Shown here: in pieces, positions 43,964 through 53,462 of the stretch | Numbering within the stretch: position 1 is the first letter of the stretch | Layout of the letters: every line of letters begins with the position of its first letter | Source: Sphingopyxis sp. RIFCSPHIGHO2_12_FULL_65_19 | GTDB lineage: Bacteria; Pseudomonadota; Alphaproteobacteria; Sphingomonadales; Sphingomonadaceae | DNA length: 64,000 nt | Direction of reading: 5' to 3' | Assembly: GCF_001830555.1 (NCBI RefSeq) | Contig: NZ_MIAM01000063.1 | Span: 1-64,000, forward strand | Program-made: the position numbers and the translations under genes | Notes under the pieces: generated by a model | Told to the model about the DNA's origin: nothing | Seen by the model: the letters and a program-made list of their open reading frames with translations, nothing else | Databases searched by the model: none

Positions 43964-45891
43964 ACCCGATCAGCCGCCGCCAGGCGCTCGCCGGCGCCGC
44001 CACCACAGCCCTTCTTACCGCTTCGGAGAGCTTTGCCATGACCCAGCCTGACCTCGTCATCGTCAACGCCAAGGTGACCACGCTCGACAAGGCCAATCCC
44101 GAAGCGCAGGCGGTCGCGATCCGCGACGGCAAATTCCTGAGCGTCGGCAGCGAGCAGGCGGTCCGCGCCGCCGCGGGGCCCGATGCCACCATCGTCGACG
44201 CGAAGGGTCGGCGCCTGATCCCCGGGTTGATCGACAGCCACATTCACGTCATCCGCGGCGGGCTCAACTATAATATGGAGCTGCGCTGGGACGGCGTGCC
44301 GAGCTTGGCCGACGCGATGGCGATGCTCAAGGAACAGGCGCAGAACACGCCGCCGCCGCAATGGGTGCGCGTCGTCGGCGGCTTTACCGAGCATCAGTTT
44401 GCCGAAAAGCGCCTGCCGACTTTGGACGAAATCAACGCTGCTGCGCCTGAAACGCCGGTGTTCATTCTCCACCTCTACGACCGCGCGCTGCTCAATGCCG
44501 CCGCGCTGCGCGCGGTGGGCTATACCAAGGACACGCCGAACCCGCCCGGCGGCGAGATCGTCCGCGATGCCGCGGGCAATCCGACCGGCCTGCTGCTCGC
44601 GCAGCCCAACGCCGTGATTCTCTATGCGACGCTCGCCAAGGGACCGAAGCTGCCCGAAGACTATCAGGTCAATTCGACGAAGCATTTCATGCGCGAACTC
44701 AATTCGCTCGGCGTAACCAGCGTCATCGACGCCGGCGGCGGCTTCCAAAATTATCCCGACGATTATCAGATCATCGAAAAGCTCCACAAGGACGGCGAGC
44801 TGACGCTGCGCATCGCGTATAATCTGTTCACGCAAAAGCCCAAGGAGGAGCTGAAGGACTTCGCGACCTGGTCGACGCAGGTCAAGCCCGGCGATGGCGA
44901 CGACAGCTATCGTCACAATGGCGCGGGCGAGATGCTCGTCTATTCGGCCGCCGATTTCGAGGATTTCCGCGTCGAGCGTCCCGACATGCCGCCGAGCATG
45001 GAAGCCGATCTTGAACCTGTCGTGCGCCTGCTCGCGGAACGCAAATGGCCGTGGCGGCTGCACGCCACCTATGACCAGACGATCAGCCGCGCGCTCGACG
45101 TGTTCGAGAAGGTCGACAGGGACATACCGCTCTCGGGCCTCAACTGGTTTTTCGACCATGCCGAGACGATCAGTGAGCGCAATATCGACCGGATCGCCGC
45201 ATTGGGCGGTGGCATCGCGGTCCAGCACCGTATGATGTTCCAGGGCGAATATTTCGTTGAACGCTATGGCGCCAAGGCAGCCGAGGCGACCCCGCCGATC
45301 AAGCGGATGATGGAAGCCGGCCTGCCCGTTGGTGCCGGTACCGACGCGACGCGTGTCGCGAGCTACAATCCCTGGGTCTCGCTGTCCTGGCTCGTCACGG
45401 GCAGGACGCTCGGCGGCACGACGCTCTATCCCGTCCGCAACCGCCTCGACCGCGAAACCGCGCTGCGCCTGTGGACCGAAAAGAGCACATGGTTCTCGAA
45501 CGAGGTCGGCAAGAAGGGGCAGATCAAGGCCGGCCAGCTGGCCGATCTGGCGTTGCTGTCGGACGATTATTTCGGCGTCGTCGAAAGCGAGATCGTCCAC
45601 CTGCGCGCGGTGCTGACCATCCTCGGGGGCAAGGTCGTGCATGGCGAGGGCGACTATGGGTCCATCGCCCCCGCGCTGCCCAAGCCGATGCCCGACTGGT
45701 CGCCCGTTGCCACCTTCGGCGGCCATTATCGGCGCCCCGAAGGCGCGCAGAAGATGGCGGCCGCCTGTGGCTGCGCCAGCGCCTGCAACGTCCACGGCCA
45801 CGACCATGCCGCCGCACTCGGCGCCAATGTCCCCGCCGCCGATGTCCAGAGCTTCTGGGGCGCTTTCGGCTGTGGCTGCTGGGCGGTCTGA
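43960..45891 (+). CDS. Amidohydrolase family protein with Tat-like signal and Cys/His-rich C-terminus
   Basis: ISRRQALAGAA; RRLIPGLIDSHIHVIRGG; tail AAACGCASACNVHGHDHAAALGANVPAADVQSFWGAFGCGCWAV. Confidence 0.9.
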   Translation: MNPISRRQALAGAATTALLTASESFAMTQPDLVIVNAKVTTLDKANPEAQAVAIRDGKFLSVGSEQAVRAAAGPDATIVDAKGRRLIPGLIDSHIHVIRGGLNYNMELRWDGVPSLADAMAMLKEQAQNTPPPQWVRVVGGFTEHQFAEKRLPTLDEINAAAPETPVFILHLYDRALLNAAALRAVGYTKDTPNPPGGEIVRDAAGNPTGLLLAQPNAVILYATLAKGPKLPEDYQVNSTKHFMRELNSLGVTSVIDAGGGFQNYPDDYQIIEKLHKDGELTLRIAYNLFTQKPKEELKDFATWSTQVKPGDGDDSYRHNGAGEMLVYSAADFEDFRVERPDMPPSMEADLEPVVRLLAERKWPWRLHATYDQTISRALDVFEKVDRDIPLSGLNWFFDHAETISERNIDRIAALGGGIAVQHRMMFQGEYFVERYGAKAAEATPPIKRMMEAGLPVGAGTDATRVASYNPWVSLSWLVTGRTLGGTTLYPVRNRLDRETALRLWTEKSTWFSNEVGKKGQIKAGQLADLALLSDDYFGVVESEIVHLRAVLTILGGKVVHGEGDYGSIAPALPKPMPDWSPVATFGGHYRRPEGAQKMAAACGCASACNVHGHDHAAALGANVPAADVQSFWGAFGCGCWAV

Positions 45892-45894
45892 GCA

Positions 45895-47487
45895 ATGAAG
45901 TCCGTCGCATCCTCAGCGGGGACAAGCGAGGGCCCGCTCGCCAGCCCGATGTTCCGCGCACTGTGGATCGCCACGATCGTGTCGAACATCGGCACCTGGA
46001 TGCACGATGTCGGGGCGGGCTGGCTGATGACCTCGCTGTCGCCCGACCCGCTGATGGTCGCGCTGGTGCAGGCCGCGACGACCTTTCCGATGTTCGCGCT
46101 CGCGCTGCCCGCCGGGGCGCTCGCCGACATCGTCGATCGCCGCCGCCTGCTGATCGGCGCGCAGCTGTTCGGGCTGGTCGGGGCAGCCGGGCTCGCCGCC
46201 ATCACGCTGTCGGGCTTGACCACCGCCTGGGTGCTGCTGGTCTTCACGGCGCTGATCGCGGTGGGGGCCGCCTTTTCGGCGCCCGCCTTCCAGGCGATCG
46301 TTCCCGAACTGGTCGATAAGCAGGCGCTGCAACAGGCGGTCGCGCTCAACTCGCTCGGGGTCAATATCGCCCGTGCGATCGGCCCGGCGCTGGGCGGCGT
46401 CATCATCGCTGCTTCGGGTCCCGCCGCGGTCTTTGCGGTCAACGCCCTGTCGGTCGTCGGGGTGATCATCGTCCTGTTTCGCTGGCGCCGCGCGGCCCCC
46501 GGCCGCCACCTGCCCGCCGAACATATGATTGGCGCGATGCGCGCGGGGCTGCGCTATGCGATGCGTGCGCCCGAATTGCAGGTCGTGCTGATCCGCTCGG
46601 TCGGCTTCTTCGTTTTTGCCAGCGGACTGTGGGCGCTGCTGCCGATCATTGCGCGGCGCGACCTGGGGCTTGGCCCCGCCGGTTACGGCGGGCTGCTGAC
46701 CTTCATGGGCCTTGGCGCGATCGGCGGCGCAATGCTGATGCCGAAGCTGCGCGGGCGGATGGGCACAAATGCCATCACCTTGGCCGCTTCGGTCCTGCTC
46801 GCCGCGGCGATGGCCGCCCTGGCGCTGGTCAGTGGCTTTTGGACCGCGTCGGCAGCGCTGTTCGTCGCCGGTCTGGCGTGGATCGCCATGATGGCCTCGC
46901 TCAACGGCGGCGCGCAGGCGACCTCGCCCGGCTGGGTCAAGGCGCGCGCGCTCGCCATCTACCTGCTTGTCTTTCAAGGCTCGATGGCGGCGGGATCGGC
47001 GCTCTGGGGATCGGTTGCCTCGCGTATCGGAGTGCCCTCAACCCTGCTCGTCGCGGCGGCGCTGCTGGCCGTCGCCGGGTTGGCGCTGGCCTGGCGCTTC
47101 CCGTTCGACAAGGCGAGCACGCTCGACCTCGCGCCCTCGGCCCACTGGCCGACGCCGATCGTCGATGGGCCGGTCGAGCATGACAGCGGCCCGGTGCTGG
47201 TGACGATCGAATATCGCATCGATCCGGCGCGGGTGCCCGCATTTTTCAACGAAATGCAGACGATGCAGCGTATCCGCCGCCGCGACGGCGCGATCCACTG
47301 GGGCCTTTACGAGGATACCGCCAAACCGGGGACGGTGATCGAAAGCTTCACTGTCGAAAGCTGGCTCGAACATCTGCGCCAGCACGACCGCGTGACCAAT
47401 GCCGACCGGGTGCAGCAGGAGGCAATGCGCGCTTTCCAGCTCGGCGACACGGCGCCGATTGTGCGTCACTTCGTCACGCGCCACTGA
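45895..47487 (+). CDS. MFS transporter (enterobactin-exporter-like / DUF894 type)
   Basis: MFRALWIATIVSNIGTWMHDVGAGWLMTSLSPDPLMVALVQAATTFPMFALALPAGALADIVDRRRLL. Confidence 0.92.
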   Translation: MKSVASSAGTSEGPLASPMFRALWIATIVSNIGTWMHDVGAGWLMTSLSPDPLMVALVQAATTFPMFALALPAGALADIVDRRRLLIGAQLFGLVGAAGLAAITLSGLTTAWVLLVFTALIAVGAAFSAPAFQAIVPELVDKQALQQAVALNSLGVNIARAIGPALGGVIIAASGPAAVFAVNALSVVGVIIVLFRWRRAAPGRHLPAEHMIGAMRAGLRYAMRAPELQVVLIRSVGFFVFASGLWALLPIIARRDLGLGPAGYGGLLTFMGLGAIGGAMLMPKLRGRMGTNAITLAASVLLAAAMAALALVSGFWTASAALFVAGLAWIAMMASLNGGAQATSPGWVKARALAIYLLVFQGSMAAGSALWGSVASRIGVPSTLLVAAALLAVAGLALAWRFPFDKASTLDLAPSAHWPTPIVDGPVEHDSGPVLVTIEYRIDPARVPAFFNEMQTMQRIRRRDGAIHWGLYEDTAKPGTVIESFTVESWLEHLRQHDRVTNADRVQQEAMRAFQLGDTAPIVRHFVTRH

Positions 47488-48845
47488 TGCGCGCGTTCGC
47501 TCTCCTCGCCGCGCTGCTTCCTTTCGCGGCGTGGGCGCAGGAGGTGCAGCAGACCAATCTCCGTTACGACGAAGACTGGTCTCTTCTTTCGGATGCGCCG
47601 GGCGAGGGGTGGCGCGCGGCGAAATATCTCCCGCTGACCGATGACGGCGCGGCCTATCTGACGCTGGGCGGCGAGGCGCGGGGGCGGTTCGAGGGGTTCG
47701 ACGACAATCTGTGGGGCGATCCGCCTGCTCCCGACGATGCTTATCTCTGGCTTCGCGTCATGCCGCACGCCGACCTTCACGCTGGCGCGGCGCGCGTCTT
47801 TGTGCAGGGTATCGCAGGCTATGCGCGCGGCGTCGGCGCGGGAGAGGGGCCGGCGGACGAAAGCGGGATCGACTTGCTCCAGGGCTTTGCCGACATACGA
47901 CTGCCGCTGGGCGACAGCGGCACGCTGACGGTGCGCGGCGGGCGCGAACTCGTTGCGCTGGGCTCGGAACGGCTCGTCGGAATCCGCTATGGTCCGAACA
48001 TTCCGCAAGCGTTCGACGGTGTCCGTGCGATCGTCGATCACGGGCCGATCCGTATAGACGCATTCCATTTGCGGCCCGTCGCGGTGGCAGGCGGCGATTT
48101 CGATGACAAAACCTCCAAGGAGCGGCAACTGGACGGCGTCTACGCGACAGTTGCACCCGCCAGCGACCTCGGCATTGACGCTTATTGGCTCGGCTATGAG
48201 AATGAGGCGGCCCGCTTTGCCGGTCGTGTTGGCCGCGAGACACGGGACACCTTCGGCCTCCGTGTCTTCGGCCAGCGCGGCAATCTTGGCTGGAATTGGG
48301 AAGCGATGCTCCAGCGCGGCGATTTCGCCGGCGTTCCGGTCCGCGCCTGGTCGCTCGCGACCGAGACCGGCTGGCGCTTTTCCGGCGCGCCGCTCGAACC
48401 GCGGCTGCGGCTGCGCGCCAATATCGCGAGCGGCGACGACGATCCCGCCGACCATCGGCTCGGCACCTTCAACGCCCTTTTTCCCAAGGGCAAATATTTC
48501 GGCGAACTGTCGCCAATCGGCCCTCGTAACATCGTCAACGTCCATCCCAGCGTCGATTTCAATCTCGGCAGGGGCGTGACGGTCGAACTGGCTGCCGCGC
48601 GCTTCTGGCGCGAAAGCCGTGGTGACGGCATTTACGACCTTCCCGGCGGGCTGATCCGTCCCGCAAGCGGCAGCGCGGCGCGCCACATCGGCGACCAGGT
48701 CGAGATTTCGGCGGACTGGCAGGCGGGCGCATGGCTGTCGTTCGCCGCTTCTCTTTCGGCATTCCGTCCCGGCGCCTTCATTCGTGACACTGGGCCAGCG
48801 CGCACGATCCATATGGTGGGCGCCGAAGCGATGTTGAAGCTTTAA
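47487..48845 (+). CDS. Alginate-export-type outer membrane porin
   Basis: LRYDEDWSLLSDAPGEGWRAAKYLPLTDDGAAYLTLGGEARGRFEGFDDNLWGD; LTVRGGRELVALGSERLVGIRYGPNIPQAFDGVRAI. Confidence 0.88.
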   Translation: MRAFALLAALLPFAAWAQEVQQTNLRYDEDWSLLSDAPGEGWRAAKYLPLTDDGAAYLTLGGEARGRFEGFDDNLWGDPPAPDDAYLWLRVMPHADLHAGAARVFVQGIAGYARGVGAGEGPADESGIDLLQGFADIRLPLGDSGTLTVRGGRELVALGSERLVGIRYGPNIPQAFDGVRAIVDHGPIRIDAFHLRPVAVAGGDFDDKTSKERQLDGVYATVAPASDLGIDAYWLGYENEAARFAGRVGRETRDTFGLRVFGQRGNLGWNWEAMLQRGDFAGVPVRAWSLATETGWRFSGAPLEPRLRLRANIASGDDDPADHRLGTFNALFPKGKYFGELSPIGPRNIVNVHPSVDFNLGRGVTVELAAARFWRESRGDGIYDLPGGLIRPASGSAARHIGDQVEISADWQAGAWLSFAASLSAFRPGAFIRDTGPARTIHMVGAEAMLKL

Positions 48846-49801
48846 AGATCGATCATGCCGGCCAGCTCGGCGTCATTCTCGCCGAGCGCGACAAATTGTT
48901 CGAGCAGCCAAGACGCCGCCGGCCCCGGCGGCGTGTCACGGCGCCAAACGCCGGCAAAACGATAGGTGCCGCCCGGATGGTCGGGCATTGCGAGCTGCAC
49001 CAGCGTCCCCGCGACAAGGTCGGGCTCGATCATCGGCAGCGGCATATTGCCCCAGCCGATCCCTTCGCGCAGCAACGCATGTTTGGCGCCGAGGTCGGCA
49101 AGCCGCCACGTCTTGGGGCTCATCACCGAATAGTCGCGTCCCTCGGTAAAGCGCGAACGGTCGGTGAGGACGAGCTGCGTATAATCGCGCCCGGCCCCTG
49201 GCGGAATGCGGTCCATCCGGCCGAGCGGATGGTCGGGCGCAGCGACCGGCACCATCGCGATCGATCCCGTCGCGACGCATTCGACCCCCTCGACCCCGGC
49301 CGCGAGCGGTCCCGATATTCCAAGGATCGCTTTGCGGTCGAGCACCATCGCGGTGATCGCGCCCAACGCCTCGACATGCAGCCGAAGCTGCACCGTGGGA
49401 TATTCGGCGGCGAAGGCGCGCAGCACCTTGCCCAGCCGTTCCGACGGCAACATCACGTCGACCGCAAGATCGACTTCGGCCTCCAGCCCGTCGAGCATGC
49501 CCTTCACCTTGGCGCGCAGCCCGTCGATGCCGACCGAGATCGCGCGTGCCTCTGACAAAAGCGCGCGGCCTGCGACGGTGAGCTGGGGCTTGCGCGTCCC
49601 TTCGCGTATAAAGAGCGTCAGCCCGAGCTGGGCTTCGAGATTGGAAATGCCATAGCTGATCACCGACACGGCGCGATTGAGCTGGCGCCCCGCCGCGGCG
49701 AAACTGCCGGTATCGACGATGGCGAGAAAAATCCGAAGCTGGTCCAGCGTCGGCGTACCCGGATTACTCACTTTTCCATTTCCTCGAACGTTTCGGTGCA
49801 T
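48842..49801 (-). CDS. LysR family regulator (start may be GTG at 49771)
   Basis: PTLDQLRIFLAIVDTGSFAAAGRQLNRAVSVISYGISNLEAQLGLTLFIREGTRKPQLT. Confidence 0.93.
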   Translation of the reverse strand: MHRNVRGNGKVSNPGTPTLDQLRIFLAIVDTGSFAAAGRQLNRAVSVISYGISNLEAQLGLTLFIREGTRKPQLTVAGRALLSEARAISVGIDGLRAKVKGMLDGLEAEVDLAVDVMLPSERLGKVLRAFAAEYPTVQLRLHVEALGAITAMVLDRKAILGISGPLAAGVEGVECVATGSIAMVPVAAPDHPLGRMDRIPPGAGRDYTQLVLTDRSRFTEGRDYSVMSPKTWRLADLGAKHALLREGIGWGNMPLPMIEPDLVAGTLVQLAMPDHPGGTYRFAGVWRRDTPPGPAASWLLEQFVALGENDAELAGMIDL

Positions 49802-49883
49802 TTTATCCCACTGAAACCACGGGGTCGCAATCTCTAAATCCTCCCCAACGGCGCCCGATCCCGGGTCGCCACGGAGAATTGTC

Positions 49884-50582
49884 ATGATCGAACTTCGTCC
49901 TTTCGATACCCTCGGCGGCGCCAACCACGGCTGGCTCGACGCCAAGCATCATTTCTCGTTTGCGGGCTATCACGATCCCGCCCGTACCAGCTGGGGCAAT
50001 TTGCGCGTGTGGAACGACGACACGATCCAGCCGCAGACCGGCTTTCCCCCGCATCCGCACCGCGACATGGAAATCATCACCTATGTTCGGGAAGGCGCGA
50101 TCACCCATCAGGATAATCTCGGCAACAAGGGCCGCACCGAGGCGGGCGACGTGCAGGTGATGAGCGCGGGCACCGGCATCCGCCATTCGGAATATAATCT
50201 GGAGGACGTCACGACCAAGATTTTCCAGATCTGGATCATTCCGACCCGTGACGGCGAGGCGCCGCAATGGGGCGCGAAGCCCTTTCCCAAGGGCGAGCGG
50301 TCGGGCAAGTTCGTGACGCTGGCCTCGGGTTACGACAATGACAATGACGCGCTGCCGATCCGTACCGATGCCCGTGTGGTTGGCGCAACGCTGCGCGCAG
50401 GCGAAACCGCCGAATATCCGCTGGGCAAGGACCGCAAGGCCTATCTCGTCCCGGCCAAGGGTGCGGTGCAGATCGACGACGTCCGGGTGAACGCCCGCGA
50501 CGGCGCCGCGATCAGCGACATCGACGTGCTGCGGGTGACCGCGATCGAGGACAGCGAAATCGTCCTCGTCGACGCGGCCTGA
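49884..50582 (+). CDS. Pirin family protein
   Basis: FSFAGYHDPARTSWGNLRVWNDDTIQPQTGFPPHPHRDMEIITYVREGAITHQDNLGN. Confidence 0.95.
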   Translation: MIELRPFDTLGGANHGWLDAKHHFSFAGYHDPARTSWGNLRVWNDDTIQPQTGFPPHPHRDMEIITYVREGAITHQDNLGNKGRTEAGDVQVMSAGTGIRHSEYNLEDVTTKIFQIWIIPTRDGEAPQWGAKPFPKGERSGKFVTLASGYDNDNDALPIRTDARVVGATLRAGETAEYPLGKDRKAYLVPAKGAVQIDDVRVNARDGAAISDIDVLRVTAIEDSEIVLVDAA

Positions 50583-50590
50583 CACGGACC

Positions 50591-50617
50591 GGAGCGCCGC
50601 CCGACCGGCGGCGCTCC
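50591..50617. terminator. Strong hairpin terminator after the pirin gene
   Basis: GGAGCGCCGCC-CGACC-GGCGGCGCTCC perfect 11-bp stem directly after the stop. Confidence 0.6.
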
Positions 50618-50734
50618 ATCACGTCATCGCTTAGTGTAGTTTTCGATTTGCGTCGGGGAACGCCGCGTCTGGCTGCTTCTGCCTGTTTCCTTCAGGAAAA
50701 CGGTTTCCAATCGGCCAGCCTTAGCCACGCTCCA

Positions 50735-51070
50735 CTAGTTGGCGTTCGACCAGGTCGATAGGATGATCTCGCGGTCAGCGCGATCCTTGCTTTGGAGCCG
50801 CACGGTCCAAATGCCCTTTGTGATGGCCCGATCGACGAAGATCGATCGGACGATATGGCTTGCTTCGGGCTTGTCGGTCAGGTTGGTGCCCACCACCGTG
50901 CCTTTATCATCGATCAGCGTTGCTGACACCGTGCCAGCCGCCGTGAAGCTCAGACCAAAGTTTCTAGCATCGTTTACCGGGATTGAGACATTCAACGTTT
51001 GACCGGGAGCGATCGTCACAACCTTGGAAACGTCGGGTTCGACCGACGCGGCATCATCGGGCTCTTCGGT
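50735..51070 (-). pseudogene. C-terminal fragment of a secreted/pre-peptidase-like protein, truncated by an IS remnant
   Basis: VEPDVSKVVTIAPGQTLNVSIPVNDARNFGLSFTAAGTVSATLIDDKGTVVG...; no native 5' end. Confidence 0.5.
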
Positions 51071-51099
51071 GCCCAATATCATGAGGCGCGCAGGGGCAC

Positions 51100-51366
51100 G
51101 CGTGCTTCCGCCGGGAGGCGATCCGTCTGGTTCCGCGACGCCTTGCAGGAAAAGGGCATCACGCCCTGCATCCCGGGCCGGAAAATACGGATCAAGACCG
51201 TCAAATATGACAAGCGCCGCTACAAACGCCACAACCGCATCGAGATCATGTTCGGCCGCCTGAAGTACTGGAGACTCGTCGCGACGCGTTACGGAAGGCC
51301 TTCTTCTCTGCCGTGGCTCTCGCCGCAACCGTCATCTTCTGGACCTGATCAATGAGTCCTGACCCT
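51100..51366 (+). mobile_element. IS5-family transposase 3' remnant with right terminal end (gagtcctgaccc)
   Basis: WFRDALQEKGITPCIPGRKIRIKTVKYDKRRYKRHNRIEIMFGRLKYWR.VATRY then frameshifted KAFFSAVALAATVIFWT*. Confidence 0.8.
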
Positions 51367-51787
51367 AGCCGATCTTCGACCAGATCTTGGTTCGGCAGAA
51401 AAACGCCACGCACCCTTTGAGTTCCAGCTTGCCGTCGGGAAGCAGCTTCAATCGGCCGCGCGGCGCGCCGTCGCCGGATTCCGGGTCATAGACCGGACCG
51501 CCCTCCCATGATCGAGGGCCTCCCTTGAAGCCGTTCAGGACCACCAGTCCCTTGATCCGGCGCTGGCGCAACTTGGGATCCGAATTGCGGACGTCGCGCA
51601 AGTCAGGATTACCGCGCAGCCGCCGCGCATCGACGATCTTGCCGCAAAATGCAGCGCCGCAGCGATAGATTTCGACGCGGCCGCCTTCGCTCCCGGTCGA
51701 CCAGATGCCTGCGATCCCGGACGCGGCTGCGGGGGTCGAGATCGTTGTCGCCAGCGCGGCAACCAGAAGAAAAGCTGTGCGCGTCAT
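51365..51787 (-). CDS. DUF2147 domain-containing secreted protein
   Basis: SGIAGIWSTGSEGGRVEIYRCGAAFCGKIVDAR...GRLKLLPDGKLELKGCVAFFCRTKIWSKI. Confidence 0.88.
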   Translation of the reverse strand: MTRTAFLLVAALATTISTPAAASGIAGIWSTGSEGGRVEIYRCGAAFCGKIVDARRLRGNPDLRDVRNSDPKLRQRRIKGLVVLNGFKGGPRSWEGGPVYDPESGDGAPRGRLKLLPDGKLELKGCVAFFCRTKIWSKIG

Positions 51788-52641
51788 GCCGCCTGCTCCT
51801 TCGTTTCGCCTGCGTTCAACAGTGCCAGTGCTTGGGCGAGCAATCCGCGGTCGTCGAGATGCCATGGGTGAAACCCCGGCCGCATATAGGCGAACACCCC
51901 GAAAAGCAGATGGCGCATCAGCCCGTCGCGTCCGTAAAGATAGCCGAGCAGCGCGCGCCACGTCCGGACGTTGTTGCGCCCGTCCTGGCGCAACAGGTCG
52001 GCGGTGTTGCGAAAGATCACATAATGGAAACGGATCGTCGTCACGCACATCACGACGCTGCGTTTCAGCCAGCGGCGGAAAGGCGACAGGTTGCGGGCGG
52101 CGTGAAGATAGGTGTCGAACGCCACGGCCTTATGCTCGATTTCCTCGATCGCATGCCATCGCCACAGGCGGCCTGCTTCCTCGCTGGCCCCGCCCAGATG
52201 ATGCGGGTTGGCGAGCGCGTCGTGCGCCAATGTCGCGGTGAAATGTTCGAGCGCGCAGGTCGCGGCTAGCTGCTGAAGCGGGGGGCGGCGTTTTACCCAG
52301 GCGATCGTTCGGCGGGCGCGGTCCTCCAGCGGCGCAATGTCGAACCCGACATCCTCGGCCTGGCGGTTGAACACCACATGCTCGCGCGAATGCATCGATT
52401 CCTGATAGAGAAAATCATCGATCTGGCTGCGCAAGGGTTCAGACGTGCCGCTCCGATAATGGCGCACCGCAGTCATGAAGAATTTTTCGCCGACGGGAAA
52501 GGTCGAGGAGAGAGCGTTGAAAAAGGCTGTGCGTCCGGGGTCGCCGCCATGCCACCAACGCGGCGGGGGGGCCTCTCGACCGAATTTCAGGTCGCGCTTT
52601 TCGATCTTGAGATTGTCGGGGGTTTGCGTCGGCGAAGGCAT
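51784..52641 (-). CDS. Metal-dependent hydrolase (PF10118-type)
   Basis: PRWWHGGDPGRTAFFNALSSTFPVGEKFFMTAVRHYR; FLYQESMHSREHVVFN; RWHAIEEIEHKAVAFDTY. Confidence 0.9.
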   Translation of the reverse strand: MPSPTQTPDNLKIEKRDLKFGREAPPPRWWHGGDPGRTAFFNALSSTFPVGEKFFMTAVRHYRSGTSEPLRSQIDDFLYQESMHSREHVVFNRQAEDVGFDIAPLEDRARRTIAWVKRRPPLQQLAATCALEHFTATLAHDALANPHHLGGASEEAGRLWRWHAIEEIEHKAVAFDTYLHAARNLSPFRRWLKRSVVMCVTTIRFHYVIFRNTADLLRQDGRNNVRTWRALLGYLYGRDGLMRHLLFGVFAYMRPGFHPWHLDDRGLLAQALALLNAGETKEQAA

Positions 52642-52660
52642 AAGAGGTCTCCACGAATCA

Positions 52661-52676
52661 ACATTGACATCAATGT
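52661..52676. promoter_or_regulatory. Palindrome ACATTGA-CA-TCAATGT, candidate TetR operator
   Basis: 7-bp perfect arms between divergent hydrolase and TetR genes. Confidence 0.55.
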
Positions 52677-52806
52677 ATATAAATGAAGATGCCTTGAAAC
52701 ACAATGCCGGGAATGCGGCTCTTTTGGGCGTCACCGGGGCAAGGTTGTGACAATCGCGCGCGATGCGCTAAGACCCGCCGCTGGACCGGCCGGTGGGGGC
52801 AAAAGG

Positions 52807-53448
52807 ATGAGCCGAATGTACAAGCCAGCGCGCCCGCGCGAAAAGCGTCGCAACCGATCGGGCGCCGAGGTTCGCGAGGAGGGACTCGCCGCGGCCCGGC
52901 GGCTGTTACTGGATCGCGGCCCCGGAGCGGTGACGCTCGCCAATATTGGCGAGGAAATCGGCATGTCGCACGCCAATGTCCTCCACCATTTTGGATCGGC
53001 GGCGGCGCTGCAATCGAGCCTGATGGGGTCGATGATCGCCGATCTGACGACGGCGCTCGACGATGTGGTTGACCTGTTGCGCACCGATACGGCGGCGCCG
53101 CGGACGGTGGCTGACCGGGTGTTCGATGCGTTCGGCAAGGGCGGGGCGGGGCAACTCGCGGCGTGGATCGTCCTGTCGGGCGACGTCGGCCAGCTTGATC
53201 CGGTGCGCAAGGCGGTGCGCGAACTTGTCGATGCCTTGGTCGCCCGATCGCAACTGGAGGCGGCACCCGAACGCGTGCGCGCGGTGGTGATGATGATGGC
53301 GGTTTGCGCATTTGGGGATGCAGTCATCGGGCCGCATCTGCGCGCGATGCTCGACCAGGGCGACGACGCGATGCGCGACCTTGTAGCCCACATCCTGCCG
53401 CTTTTCCTGGTGCCGTCGGGACTCGTCCCGCCGCCGGGATCGGACTAG
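52807..53448 (+). CDS. TetR/AcrR family regulator
   Basis: EGLAAARRLLLDRGPGAVTLANIGEEIGMSHANVLHHFGSAAALQSSLM. Confidence 0.9.
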   Translation: MSRMYKPARPREKRRNRSGAEVREEGLAAARRLLLDRGPGAVTLANIGEEIGMSHANVLHHFGSAAALQSSLMGSMIADLTTALDDVVDLLRTDTAAPRTVADRVFDAFGKGGAGQLAAWIVLSGDVGQLDPVRKAVRELVDALVARSQLEAAPERVRAVVMMMAVCAFGDAVIGPHLRAMLDQGDDAMRDLVAHILPLFLVPSGLVPPPGSD

Positions 53449-53462
53449 GCTAGGGTCAGACT

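Noticed and set aside
43765-45807. 680-aa reverse-strand ORF opposite the amidohydrolase
   Set aside because: Codon-bias shadow; the plus strand has recognisable amidohydrolase motifs.
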